Assembly: GCA_021156365.1 (NCBI GenBank) | Contig: JAJNDK010000002.1 | Location: 372,001 to 436,000, forward strand | Length of the DNA stretch: 64,000 nt | Origin: Bacteroidota bacterium | GTDB taxonomy: Bacteria; Bacteroidota; Bacteroidia; B-17B0; Aurantibacillaceae | Reading direction: 5' to 3' | Part shown: piece by piece, positions 15,913 through 26,200 of the stretch | How positions within the stretch are numbered: the first letter of the stretch is position 1 | Layout: the number at the start of each line of letters is the position of its first letter | The notes under the pieces: generated by a model | Database searches by the model: none | Told to the model about the DNA's origin: nothing | Seen by the model: the letters and a program-made list of their open reading frames with translations, nothing else | Position numbers and translations under genes: made by a program

Positions 15913-16791
15913 ATGGCATTTATCCATCAATGCGTGGCATTTTGCCGCACGCTCACCATAGAACAAATTGCCGCTATTTTATTTGCCGGATTCCTGTGCA
16001 TCGAATGGCTTTCTTCAAAGCTCATGCGACTGGCTACCTACCGCTTCAAAGATTCCGTACAGAATTTTATGATCGGGGCTATTTCTTTTGTATTCGATTA
16101 TCTTTTCTCTGTGCTTAGCTTTCCCTTGCTCCTGTGCATTTTTCATCACGCCCGGTTATTCGACCTCAGCAAGGATTCGATCGGTATATTCTGCCTGCTG
16201 TTTGTGTTAGTGGATCTGTCCGAATACTGGTTCCACCGGCTCTGCCACGAGATAAATATTTTATGGAGGGCACATATTGTTCATCATCAAAGCGAAGAGT
16301 TCAATCTGAGCGTGGGATTACGCACTTCGCTCTTCATCCCGTTCTTTAATATCTTTTTGTATGCCCTGTTCCCTTTGTTCGGTTTTGATCCGGAGCAGGT
16401 ATTGATGATCCTTTTTATACAGGGATTCTTTCAATTACTCGTGCATACCAAACTGGTAAAGAAGCTGGGCATCCTTGAGTACATTTTTGTGACACCTTCT
16501 GCCCATCGCGTGCATCACGGAAAAAACGATCTGTATCTCGACAAGAATTACGGTAAGTTCTTTATCCTCTGGGACCGGCTTTTCGGCACCTACCGGGAAG
16601 AAACAGAAGAAGTGGAATTCGGGATAAAAGGGGAAACGAAATATAATCATGCGCTGCAATGTATTTTTAAACCCTATATCCAGTTGTTGAAGATCTATCC
16701 GAATCTGCAAAACAAATGGCTGAAGAAAAAATTGCTCTTAGGCTCGCCGGATGATGCGGAGAAGATCATTACCTGCAGCAAACAGGGGTGA
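15913..16791 (+). CDS. sterol desaturase/fatty acid hydroxylase family protein
   Basis: A 292-residue membrane di-iron oxygenase. Histidine clusters are complete: HRLCHEINILWRAHIVHH near residues 108-125 (HxxxH and HxxHH types) and HRVHHGKNDLYLDKNYG near 196-212 (HxxHH). Four or five helices precede and separate them. Members hydroxylate or desaturate lipids or carotenoids; the substrate here is unknown. It is monocistronic and convergent with the DUF72 gene across a repeat-bearing spacer. Confidence 0.88.
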   Translation: MAFIHQCVAFCRTLTIEQIAAILFAGFLCIEWLSSKLMRLATYRFKDSVQNFMIGAISFVFDYLFSVLSFPLLLCIFHHARLFDLSKDSIGIFCLLFVLVDLSEYWFHRLCHEINILWRAHIVHHQSEEFNLSVGLRTSLFIPFFNIFLYALFPLFGFDPEQVLMILFIQGFFQLLVHTKLVKKLGILEYIFVTPSAHRVHHGKNDLYLDKNYGKFFILWDRLFGTYREETEEVEFGIKGETKYNHALQCIFKPYIQLLKIYPNLQNKWLKKKLLLGSPDDAEKIITCSKQG

Positions 16792-16793
16792 GC

Positions 16794-16948
16794 TTAACCG
16801 CAAAGAGCACGAAGTGAAATGCCCGCAGAGAACGCAAAGAGGAGTGTGTTTTGTAATTTTTGAGTGACTGCTTTTCGATCATTTTTATTGTTGGGAAAAG
16901 TAAAGTCAAAACAGGATGGGGAAAAATCTTTGTGTTCTTTGCGGTTAA
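16794..16948. repeat. long inverted repeat with CGCAAAGA units between convergent genes
   Basis: TTAACCGCAAAGAGCACGAA at 16794-16813 is mirrored at 16928-16948 as the inverse of TTAACCGCAAAGAACACAAA; 19 of 21 bases agree over the arms. Between them is CGCAGAGAACGCAAAG (16824-16839), which recurs at 43584-43599 with one difference. The right arm includes the TAA stop of the DUF72 gene. The element lies in the convergent spacer after the hydroxylase gene and could end both transcripts. Confidence 0.65.
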
Positions 16949-17847
16949 AATAATTCTTCCTTAAAATCTTTGCTGTATGGTTTAGGAGCGCTCAGCTTCT
17001 TATGCAAATAGGGATTTAGCTTTTTTATAAAATACTCCGCCAGCGGAACGGTATGTGTTTTATCATGCAGGTGCAGAAAAAAGTAAAGTGTCTCAAGCCC
17101 GTTATCGATCCATTCGGTGCAGCGGACTATCCATTCATCCAGTCGTTGGTAATCGGTAGGATGAAGATCGTGTGCCTGAAAACGGACCATGGCTGTTTTA
17201 TTGGTGAGCCGCATATGCAGGATATCACGACGGCCCGCCACATCGGTGATCACGAGTCCCATTTTCTTTTTGTACAGGAAATTGCTCAGTTCCCTGAGAT
17301 CATCCGGTTGTGCGAACCAGTCCGGGTGGCGTAATTCTACCGATAAGTGTACAGGGTTGATGTAATCAAGAAAGTGCATCAGTGTATCTTTTCCTTTGGC
17401 AGAAAAGGTAGGCGGCAATTGCAGGAAAAGTGTACCGAGATTTTCTCCCAGCCCGGAAACGGATTCAATAAAATAATTCATCTCCGGGATCGTTTCTTCC
17501 AGCCGGATGGAATGACTGATCGTTTGCGGAACTTTGGGACAGAATTTGAACTGCTCGTTCACTGCTTTTTTCCATTTTTGTACGGTGGATGCTTCCGGAA
17601 TTTTGTAATGCGTTGCATTCAGCTCGATGCAGTTGAACTGACGCGCATAATATTTCAGGTAGGAAGAAGTTTTTACAGAAGCCGGATACAGGCTTCCTAT
17701 GTAGCCGGGGTCGGCCCACACAGGCGCGCCAACATATACTTTTAACGCGCCGCTTCTCTCTCCGCCCAGTACCTTGTTTACACCGGGGTGAGCGGCAGGC
17801 AACGAGAAATCGACGTCTTCAATATGCGGTAGTTTTCCGAAATCCAT
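16945..17847 (-). CDS. DUF72 family protein
   Basis: A 300-residue TIM-barrel-like protein of the DUF72/YecE family. Hallmarks: KVYVGAPVWADPGYIGSLYP, then YARQFNCIELNATHYKIP, FKFCPKVPQTISH, GTLFLQLPPTF, HLSVELRHPDW and YFFLHLHDK. Function is not established in the family. It starts on the last base of the nuclease gene's stop codon, so it belongs to the XRE-S24/nuclease transcript. That makes it a candidate damage-inducible gene. Confidence 0.85.
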   Translation of the reverse strand: MDFGKLPHIEDVDFSLPAAHPGVNKVLGGERSGALKVYVGAPVWADPGYIGSLYPASVKTSSYLKYYARQFNCIELNATHYKIPEASTVQKWKKAVNEQFKFCPKVPQTISHSIRLEETIPEMNYFIESVSGLGENLGTLFLQLPPTFSAKGKDTLMHFLDYINPVHLSVELRHPDWFAQPDDLRELSNFLYKKKMGLVITDVAGRRDILHMRLTNKTAMVRFQAHDLHPTDYQRLDEWIVRCTEWIDNGLETLYFFLHLHDKTHTVPLAEYFIKKLNPYLHKKLSAPKPYSKDFKEELF

Positions 17848-19250
17848 TACTCTTCGAAGTATTCAGTGGCTGTTGTTTTCCTTCCGAAATTCACTTTCCT
17901 GTACTTGTTCTTTTTGCACCAGCTCCGGATCAGGTCGTTTGTATCGGGATAATAATGATTGAGCTTCACAACATCACGGATCTCATCGACACTGTTTGCT
18001 TGTGTATACTGGTCGATGTAGCCGTAACCGGCATATTTCCGGTCTTCTATTAATACAACGGAACGCTCTTCGTGTGTGCGTCCTTTTTCGATGATTACAA
18101 AATCCGGTTCTGCATATAGATATTCTTCCAGCAAGGCGTAAGCACGTTTGTTGTAATCCTCGTTGCTTTCTTCGCCACAGCAGATACCATTGCATTTTTT
18201 TATCTGGTGATTAAAACAAATACTTCCTTCACCTGTTAAGGTGCAGTATTGCAGACAAAGCGTATACGTCTCCAGCCATTGCTCCAAACGTTCTCTTGCG
18301 GTGAAATAGGTTGTATACGATACAATAGGATTTTCTGCTTCATCGCAGGGAACGATCTTAAAATTCACGATACCGTCTTTGTTCTTGAACCAGTCGATAC
18401 TGTGAGTGAACACATCCGCTTTGCGCGCACGGTTATAGCGCGGTTTATGTGTTTTTATTTCCTCCGCTTCCAACAGCAAAGCGATGAGCTCGGAGCCGGT
18501 TTCCACGAAATCCACATTCATCAATTCGTTCAGCATCTTCTTCCCTTTTTTCTCATCGGTATTAAAATGACTGAGCGCCCGGCTATACATGTTGATGCTT
18601 TTCCCGATGTAGATGATCTTGCCGTCCTTATCCAGAAAGTAATACACACCGCAGCTTTCCGGCAATTTATTGAGAATGTACTTTTTGATGTTATCGATGC
18701 GGCGCGTCATCAGTTCCACTACGCCCTGGTTCTTGTATTGCGGATGCACGCTTTTTAATTCCATTAAGAGATCAAATAGCTTGGCAGTTGCCACCGCATC
18801 TCCTTCCGCCCGGTGCCTGCCTTCGATCTCGATCCCTAAGGAAGCGCACAAATGCCCTAAACTGTAAGAGATCCGACCCGGCATTAATTTACGCCCCAGG
18901 CGAACGGTGCAGAGCGTTTCCTTTTTGTATTTGTAACCCAGCGAATTGAATTCATCTTTCACAAAGCTATAATCAAAGCCGACATTATGTGCTACAAACA
19001 CACAGCCTTCCGTACGTTCAATGATTTCTTTTGCTACTTCATGGAATTTCGGTGCGTCAGCCACCATATCATTGGTGATCCCGGAAATGTTGGAAAAATA
19101 GCCGGAGATATGACATTCAGGATTGATGAGACTGGTCCATACATCCACCACTGCCAGCCCATCGTGCCGTACAATACAGATCTCAATGATCCTCCCTTTC
19201 CGGAAATCAAATTTTCCCCCGCAGGTTTCTATGTCTATTATTGCAAACAT
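17847..19250 (-). CDS. DnaQ-like 3'-5' exonuclease fused to a GIY-YIG (UvrC/Cho-like) nuclease
   Basis: A 467-residue two-domain nuclease. The N-terminal DEDDh exonuclease (residues 1-165) has MFAIIDIETCGG, VFVAHNVGFDYSF and HRAEGDAVATAKL. The GIY-YIG domain follows at about residues 195-290 (GVYYFLDKDGKIIYIGKS and then RALSHF), and a UvrC-like cysteine segment (CLQYC, CFNHQIKKCNGICCG) lies near 380-415. Fusions of this kind resemble Cho, the SOS-induced UvrC homologue that incises damaged DNA, plus a trimming exonuclease. It is 58 bases after the XRE-S24 repressor gene and overlaps the DUF72 gene by one base. Confidence 0.88.
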   Translation of the reverse strand: MFAIIDIETCGGKFDFRKGRIIEICIVRHDGLAVVDVWTSLINPECHISGYFSNISGITNDMVADAPKFHEVAKEIIERTEGCVFVAHNVGFDYSFVKDEFNSLGYKYKKETLCTVRLGRKLMPGRISYSLGHLCASLGIEIEGRHRAEGDAVATAKLFDLLMELKSVHPQYKNQGVVELMTRRIDNIKKYILNKLPESCGVYYFLDKDGKIIYIGKSINMYSRALSHFNTDEKKGKKMLNELMNVDFVETGSELIALLLEAEEIKTHKPRYNRARKADVFTHSIDWFKNKDGIVNFKIVPCDEAENPIVSYTTYFTARERLEQWLETYTLCLQYCTLTGEGSICFNHQIKKCNGICCGEESNEDYNKRAYALLEEYLYAEPDFVIIEKGRTHEERSVVLIEDRKYAGYGYIDQYTQANSVDEIRDVVKLNHYYPDTNDLIRSWCKKNKYRKVNFGRKTTATEYFEE

Positions 19251-19308
19251 GATTATTTCTGGTTACGGGTTTCTTGTTTTACGTATTCCAACAAGAAACG
19301 CGCAATAA

Positions 19309-20073
19309 CTAACTTTTTCTAATACTCTGTATTTCCACCTTCATGCTTTTCAGCATATTCATCAGGCTGTCCATATTGATCTCTTCTTCTTTTTTGTCGG
19401 ACATATTGATACAGCAGACAAATTCCCAGATCTCCAGCACGTCTTTTGCTTTCACGGGATAAGGTGAATAGGTTTTATTGTCGGAATGTAATTCGAGAAT
19501 GCTTTGATTATTGCCTTTGAAAACACGTTTGTACACGAGGCCTTCATCTTTGGTAATGAGTACATAGGTATTGCCGTTGCGGATGTCGCTTACGGATTCT
19601 ACGTATTTGCCTACTACGTAAGAACCGTCTTTCAGAGGCAACATGGAATCGCCTTTGATGGGAAAGGTGCGATGTTTGCCGGTAATTTTGAAGGGTAAAT
19701 TCATCTGGGGTAATTTTTCGATATACTCCGGATCGGCATAACCATTCAAATATCCTGCCGAAGCTTTTACCGTTACCACTTCTATGCAATCGTTATTGTC
19801 CTGGTTGATGAGTACCGGGAATAAAATGCGGTTCTTCCCCACCTTCATCAGCGCATCCGGATCGGTTTTCCGAAGGTCGGCACGCACCAGCGCATCAATG
19901 GAAATATGGAAAAAGTCGGCGATCTTAATGAGTAATTCGATCGGTGGCTCATTCCTGTCTTCCTCATAGGCTCCCAGGCGGCCACGGGTAATGTCCAGTT
20001 CGTAGGCCAGGGTTTCCTGGGAAATTTTCTTCAGGTCCCTGAGCACTTTGATATTAGAAGCGATATTTACCAT
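19309..20073 (-). CDS. XRE-type HTH repressor with S24/LexA-like autoprotease domain
   Basis: A 254-residue regulator. Residues 4-62 form an XRE helix-turn-helix (SQETLAYELDITRGRLGAYE). Residues 100-215 form a LexA/CI-type S24 domain: a putative Ala106-Gly107 scissile bond in KASAGYLNGY, the nucleophile Ser143 in IKGDSMLPL and the general base Lys182 in LVYKRVF. The 36- and 39-residue spacings are close to those of LexA. A short Met/Glu-rich tail follows. It heads an operon with a DnaQ/GIY-YIG nuclease and DUF72. Its start codon overlaps an operator-like sequence that is repeated before dinB, so it is likely the SOS-type repressor of both arms, relieved by self-cleavage. That role is inferred. 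Confidence 0.88.
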   Translation of the reverse strand: MVNIASNIKVLRDLKKISQETLAYELDITRGRLGAYEEDRNEPPIELLIKIADFFHISIDALVRADLRKTDPDALMKVGKNRILFPVLINQDNNDCIEVVTVKASAGYLNGYADPEYIEKLPQMNLPFKITGKHRTFPIKGDSMLPLKDGSYVVGKYVESVSDIRNGNTYVLITKDEGLVYKRVFKGNNQSILELHSDNKTYSPYPVKAKDVLEIWEFVCCINMSDKKEEEINMDSLMNMLKSMKVEIQSIRKS

Positions 20074-20092
20074 TGCTACAATTTATAGTACA
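20072..20092 (-). promoter_or_regulatory. operator-like site at the XRE-S24 start, matching the dinB operator
   Basis: TTGCTACA-ATT-TATAGTAC (20073-20091) matches the site before dinB at 16 of 21 aligned bases and is itself an imperfect palindrome (5 of 9 arm positions). It covers the start codon, the leader and the end of the -7 box, the ideal place for autorepression. Confidence 0.65.
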
Positions 20093-20098
20093 AAAATA
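20091..20098 (-). promoter_or_regulatory. -7 promoter box for the XRE-S24/nuclease/DUF72 operon
   Basis: TATTTTTG on the minus strand, exact TAnnTTTG match, 18-25 bases upstream of the ATG at 20073 and touching the operator. Confidence 0.5.
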
Positions 20099-20285
20099 CT
20101 ACATTTTGTTGCAATCGTATATTTTGGCCCGGATTTTTTTTGAGTTTTGCTATTTACCTCAAAAAAAATTGTATTTACCGTATTCGGCAACTTTTAAAGA
20201 TACGGATTCGTAGATAATAAGCAGTTACTACCATTAATTCGGCTGTTTGCTGACTTTGAATCATTTATAACCAAAGCAAACCTGT

Positions 20286-23200
20286 ATGAAATCAACGATT
20301 ATTATTCTACTTCTGTTGCTTAGCGTCTTAAGCCAGAAAATATATGCACAGTGTGGGCCGGCAACTCCCACTTTTACGGTAAACCTGACCGGAAATCCTT
20401 CCGCCATATGGAACAGCCCCTTTGTAATACGGAACGACAATTGTTGCGGAACCTCAGCACCTGATCGTTGTGTTAAATTCATTATTACGCTTGATCCCGC
20501 AGCTGTCGGTGTAAATTTTAATATAGTAGACGGCGCTGTCCCCGGTGGAGCGCTTTTTTACCAGATCAATTGCGGTCCTCCCTCAGCACTGGGTAGTCCC
20601 ATCTGTTTGTCAGGTCCTGGCCCTCACATTCTTACGTTCTGTAAACCGGGGAATAATGATAATGTGTACCAGATCTCCTCAATACCGGCAGCAACTACCG
20701 GTACCAATATCGTTATTAATGATGGATGTATCGGCCATATAACTGCTACAGGCTTCAATGCTTCCACAGCTGTATGGAATTCTGTTTTTCCCGGTACCCC
20801 GGGGCAATACAATAGTTACCTTTCCTGCACCAGCGGTTGTTTGAATCCAACCGTAACAGGATCGGGAACTCCGCCTCCTTTTGTTGATTACGTAGTATGC
20901 GGACAACCCGCTGCCAATTGCAATTTTGGTACAATCTGCGATACGATCCGGGTGACCTTTAATCCTACTCTCGGTGTAACGATCGTTCCGCAAAACCCAA
21001 CTATTTGTTTCGGACAAACGGCCACTTCGTTGACTGCAAATGGCAGCGGGGGAACACCTCCCTATTCGTATTTATGGAATAATGTAGTTCCTGCACAAAC
21101 GATCAATGTGGGTGTAGGTACATACAACGTTCAGCTATCCGATGCTTCGGGTTGTCCGCCTGTATTTAATTCTGTAACAGTTACTGCTTTTTCGGTAGCC
21201 ATAACAGCCAATGCCGGACCCGATCAGACAAAATGTTCGCAAAGCCCCTCAGCCACCATCAATGCCAGTGTAGCAGGTGCAAGCGGCGGGATCTGGTCAG
21301 GCGGCGGAGGAACATTCAGTCCTGCCAATACTACGCTTGCCAATATGGTGTATACACCCACAGCAGCAGAAGTCACAAGCGGACATGCAGACCTTTACCT
21401 GACCACAACCGGCAACGGAACCTGTACTCCCGATGTGGATACTATACGCATAAATTACCTGCCCTTTACAGGTACTATTACACCGGTTGCTACCAATGTG
21501 AGCTGCTTCGGGGGAACCAACGGAACTGCAGGCGTTACCATTGCTGGTGGTTCGTCCCCGTACCTGTATAATTGGAACACCGTGCCTCTTCAAACCACAC
21601 AAACAGCAAGCAATCTCCCGCAGGGAACATACACTGTTTCTATAACAGATGGAATCGGCTGTACTTCCCAAACAACTGTTACAGTGACCCAACCTACGCC
21701 GCTTGCCCTGGCTTCCTCCATAACAAATGTTTCCTGTGCGGGTGGAAGCAACGGATCTGTTGCTATCACAGCATCAGGTGGTACTCCGGGTTATACCTAT
21801 CTATGGAGCCCGGGTGGACAAACAAGTGCAAGCGCTTCCGGATTAATAGCAGGTGTTTATACAGTTACGGTTCGTGATCTTAATAACTGTCAGACAAGCG
21901 GCACTTACACTGTTACTCAGCCGACAGTGCTTACAGCAAGTATAAGCCCGGCACCTGTCAGCTGTTTTGGCGGAAGTAACGGAAGTGCAACCACTGTTGC
22001 TGCAGGAGGGACCAGTCCCTATACCTATTCATGGAGTCCCGGTTCTGCTACTTCGCCTACGGCAACAGGTCTGACAGCGGGCCCGTATACGGTTACAGTT
22101 ACCGATGCTCACAACTGTATAATTACTGCCACTACTTCCATTACTTCACCCCCTCAATTAACTGCTGCCGTCAACTCCACAAATGAAACCTGTGATTATT
22201 TGAATAATGGTACTGCTTCAGCTATTGTTACAGGTGGTGTTTCGCCTTACACTTATCTGTGGCAACCAGGGGGACAAAATACAGTATCCGTCTCTTCGTT
22301 AGCTGCAGGCACCTATTCGGTAGTAGTAACGGATGCCAGAAATTGTACAGTCACTGCATTTGCCACTATTACACAGCCCAACCCGTTGGTGGCTACTTTC
22401 GGTCCCTTTTCCCATGTAAGCTGTTTCGGCGGGAATAATGGCTCCGCCACAGCGAACGGTAGCGGCGGTACTCCCGGGTATACCTTCAACTGGATGCCGG
22501 GATCGATCAATAACGCAACTGCAACAGGCATACAGGCCGGCACTTATACTGTTACATTAACAGACAACAACTCTTGCCAGTCTACCGGCACAATAACCAT
22601 AACACAACCAACCGCTGCTCTTGCTGTGAATGCAAACGTGACAAATGCTTCCTGCGCAGGAGGCAGTAATGGTTCTGTAGCAAGTACGGTTTCCGGCGGA
22701 ACTGCACCTTACACCTATCTCTGGAACCCGGGCGCACAAACAGGCACTACGGCAACCAATCTCAGCAGCGGTGCTTATTCGCTCACCGTTACGGATTCAA
22801 AAGGATGTATTATTTCGGCTACTTATACTGTCACACAACCGGCTCCTTTAAATGTCTCCCTTACCCCTTCTCCTGCCAATTGTTTTGGTTCAAGCACAGG
22901 AAGCATCAACAGCATAGTAAACGGAGGTACTGTTCCTTATGCTTATTCCTGGTCACCCGGAAGTGCCAGCGGTCCTTCTGTGTCCGGATTGGCAGCAGGT
23001 ACCTACAGCGTAACTATAACAGACAATTTAAATTGTATAATAGCTGCATCTGCAAGTATAACCGAACCGGCCGTACTATTTGTTTCGGCAAGCGCTACCA
23101 ATGAAACCTGTAATTATCTCAACAATGGTATAGCGACTTCCGCTGTAAGCGGTGGAACGGGGCCTTATACCTACTCATGGGCACCTGGCGGAGCAACGAG

Positions 23201-26200
23201 CCCATCCATACTTTCACAAGCAAGCGGAACATATACTGTAACCGTAACAGATGCAAGAGGATGTGTTGCGAATACCACCACTACTATTAATGAGCCACCT
23301 GCTCTGAACATTTCATTTGTCAACCAGGTAAATGTGGCTTGTTTTGGCGGCAATACGGCTTCGGTGGGTTCGGCTATAAATGGGGGAACACCTAATTACA
23401 CATATAACTGGCAGCCGGGCACCATGGCTACAGCCAATGTCTCCAATCTCTCCGTAGGAACATATACACTGACTATTACAGATGCACAAAATTGTGTGGC
23501 ACAAAATACGCTTGCCATTACACAACCAGCCCAGGCTTTATCGGTAGGCGCTACATCCAATCCAACAACTTGTTTTAACGGAGCTGACGGTACAGCGACT
23601 GCACTTGCCGCAGGAGGAACAATCCCGTATACAAACTTCAGCTGGCAACCCGGAAATCTAAGCGGATCAATAGTTAACGGAATAGCCGCAGGTACATATA
23701 CCGTAACGGCAACCGATGCAAATGCCTGTGTAGCCACGAATACAATTGTCGTGAACCAACCTGCGGCTATTATTCCTGTCACATCTACAATTAACTCCAC
23801 CTGCAATTTATCGAACGGACAGGCTTCTGTTTCCGTAAGCGGAGGCATCGCGCCATACACCTATACCTGGTCGCCTACCGGGGGGAATGCTACAACCGCT
23901 ACGGGATTACTTGCCGGGCCTTACATGGTTTTTGTTACGGATGCAAACGGATGTGCTGCTTCCCAGTTTGCTAATGTCAATGATCTGGGTGGGCCTCAGG
24001 CCAGTATTTTTTCCACTACCAACGTTTCCTGCTTTGGAGGCTCGGATGGATCTGCAACAGTAGGATTGGCAGGAGGAACAGGGCCTTTTATTTATCAATG
24101 GACACCTCTTGGCGGAAATGCCCCAACTGCTATAGGTTTGTCGGCAGGTATATATACCATTACTGTCACGGATAACAATGGCTGTGTTTCTTCGGCCACC
24201 ACAAGTCCGCCTATTACAGAGCCTCCTGCATTAGCAGCGGTTATAACCACCGGTAATGTAAGTTGTTTTGGAGGAAGTAATGGCAGTGCATCAATTGTAG
24301 CCAGCGGGGGAACGCCCGGTTATGTATTTACCTGGCTACCGGGCAATACTAACGGTGCCGCTGTGAGCAATCAAACAGCAGGAACTTATTCGGTAAATAT
24401 TACGGATACTAAAAATTGTTTATTACAACAAACATATACTATTGCTCAGCCTTCAACACCTTTATCTGTAACCGCGGCTTCTAATCCTGCCCTCTGTTTC
24501 GGCACCAACAGTGGGAGCGCCTCCTCTGCAGCAGCAGGTGGTACGGGTCCTTATAATTATTCCTGGTTGCCCGGCAATACCAGCGGACAGACTATTTCCA
24601 ATCTTGGTGCAGGAACATATACGGTAAATGTAGTGGATAACCAGGGATGTCCGGCTTCAAATTCCACAACGGTAAGCGAACCCACCGATGTAACGCTTAC
24701 GGTCTCTACGCAGAATTCAACCTGCGGGGGTGCTAATGGGCAGGCTTCCGTAGTGGCAAGCGGCGGAACGCCCGGATTTTCCTATACCTGGATCCCTAAC
24801 GGCGGGAATACTAATATAGCAACAGGATTGGTAAGCGGCAGTTATACTGTTAGCGTAAGTGACAATAATGGTTGCCTCGAAATTGGTAATATAGTGGTGA
24901 ACAATACTCCGGGACCCGGAGCCTCTGTTACTGCCACTTCCAATGTTTCCTGTGATGGCGGATCTGATGGAACCGCCACTGTAACCGTCACGGGTGGCAC
25001 GGGAACCATGGGTTATTTCTGGGCTCCGGTAGGTGGTAACGCTGCTACCGGTACCGGTCTTTCTGCCGGGATCTATACCGTTACCGTTACAGATGATAAC
25101 GGATGCCAGATACAGGCTACGAGTCCGCAGATCACACAGCCTACTTCCGTTTCGGTTAATGTGGTAGCAGCTGCAGTAAGCTGTTTTGGAGGTAGCAACG
25201 GAGTAGCAAGCGCGGCGGCATCGGGCGGAACACCCGCTTACACGTATCTCTGGACACCCGGCAATATCGCAGGAGCATCCATAAGCGGGTTGAGCGCAGG
25301 CAGCTACACAGTAAGAGCAACAGATAGTAAAGGTTGTATACAAAATCAGACAGTAACCGTTTCACAACCTGCGAGCGCAGTATCCGTATCTGCTGTTACC
25401 AGTGCTGTCTCCTGTTTTGGAGGCAGCAACGGATCGGCGACTGCAAGCGCTTCCGGAGGAACAGGTCCTTACATGTATATCTGGAATCCCGGCAATGTTG
25501 CCGCCTCTTCTCACACAGGCTTAAGTGCCGGAACGTATACCGTAAACGTAACAGACAATAATGGTTGTCTTACAAATACCACAGTAGTTGTAAGCCAGCC
25601 TGTACAGTTTCTGTCTGCAACTGCCGATGGTGACTCCACTGCCTGCTTTGGCGGATCGGACGGTTCGGCAACGGTGACCCCTGCCGGCGGAACTCCCGGT
25701 TACACCTATCTGTGGACTCCTTCCGGAATAACAACACAAACTGCAGCCGGACTGAATTCCGGTAACTATATTGTGTTGGTTACCGATCTGAACGGCTGCC
25801 AGACCAACACATCTGTTTCCATCGGGCAGCCCACCCAGGTGAGCGGCACACTTATCAAAACAGATCCATCCTGTGGTTTGTCAAATGGTATTATCGTTTC
25901 TCAGATCTCAGGCGGCACGGGCCCATACTCATACCTCTGGTCGCCTGGCGCTTCCATCCAGTCTTCAATAAATGCCGTGGGGCCGGGCAACTATACACTA
26001 CAGGTAACGGATGCGCTCGGATGTGTTCAGACATTTACAACAACGCTTACCAATATTGCCGGGCCATCAGTCGCAGTTACCAATACCACACTGGTATCCT
26101 GTAACGGTGGAAGTGATGGAACTGCAAGTGTTTCCATAAGCCAGGGAACATTGCCCTATACTGTTTCATGGGCACCTGCAGGCGGCAATTCTACTACAGC

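Noticed and set aside
24717-25343. A 208-codon open frame on the minus strand inside the SprB-repeat gene, and several smaller ones nearby
   Set aside because: The repeat DNA has a biased base composition that keeps the antisense frame open; the product is low-complexity and shows no start context or family.
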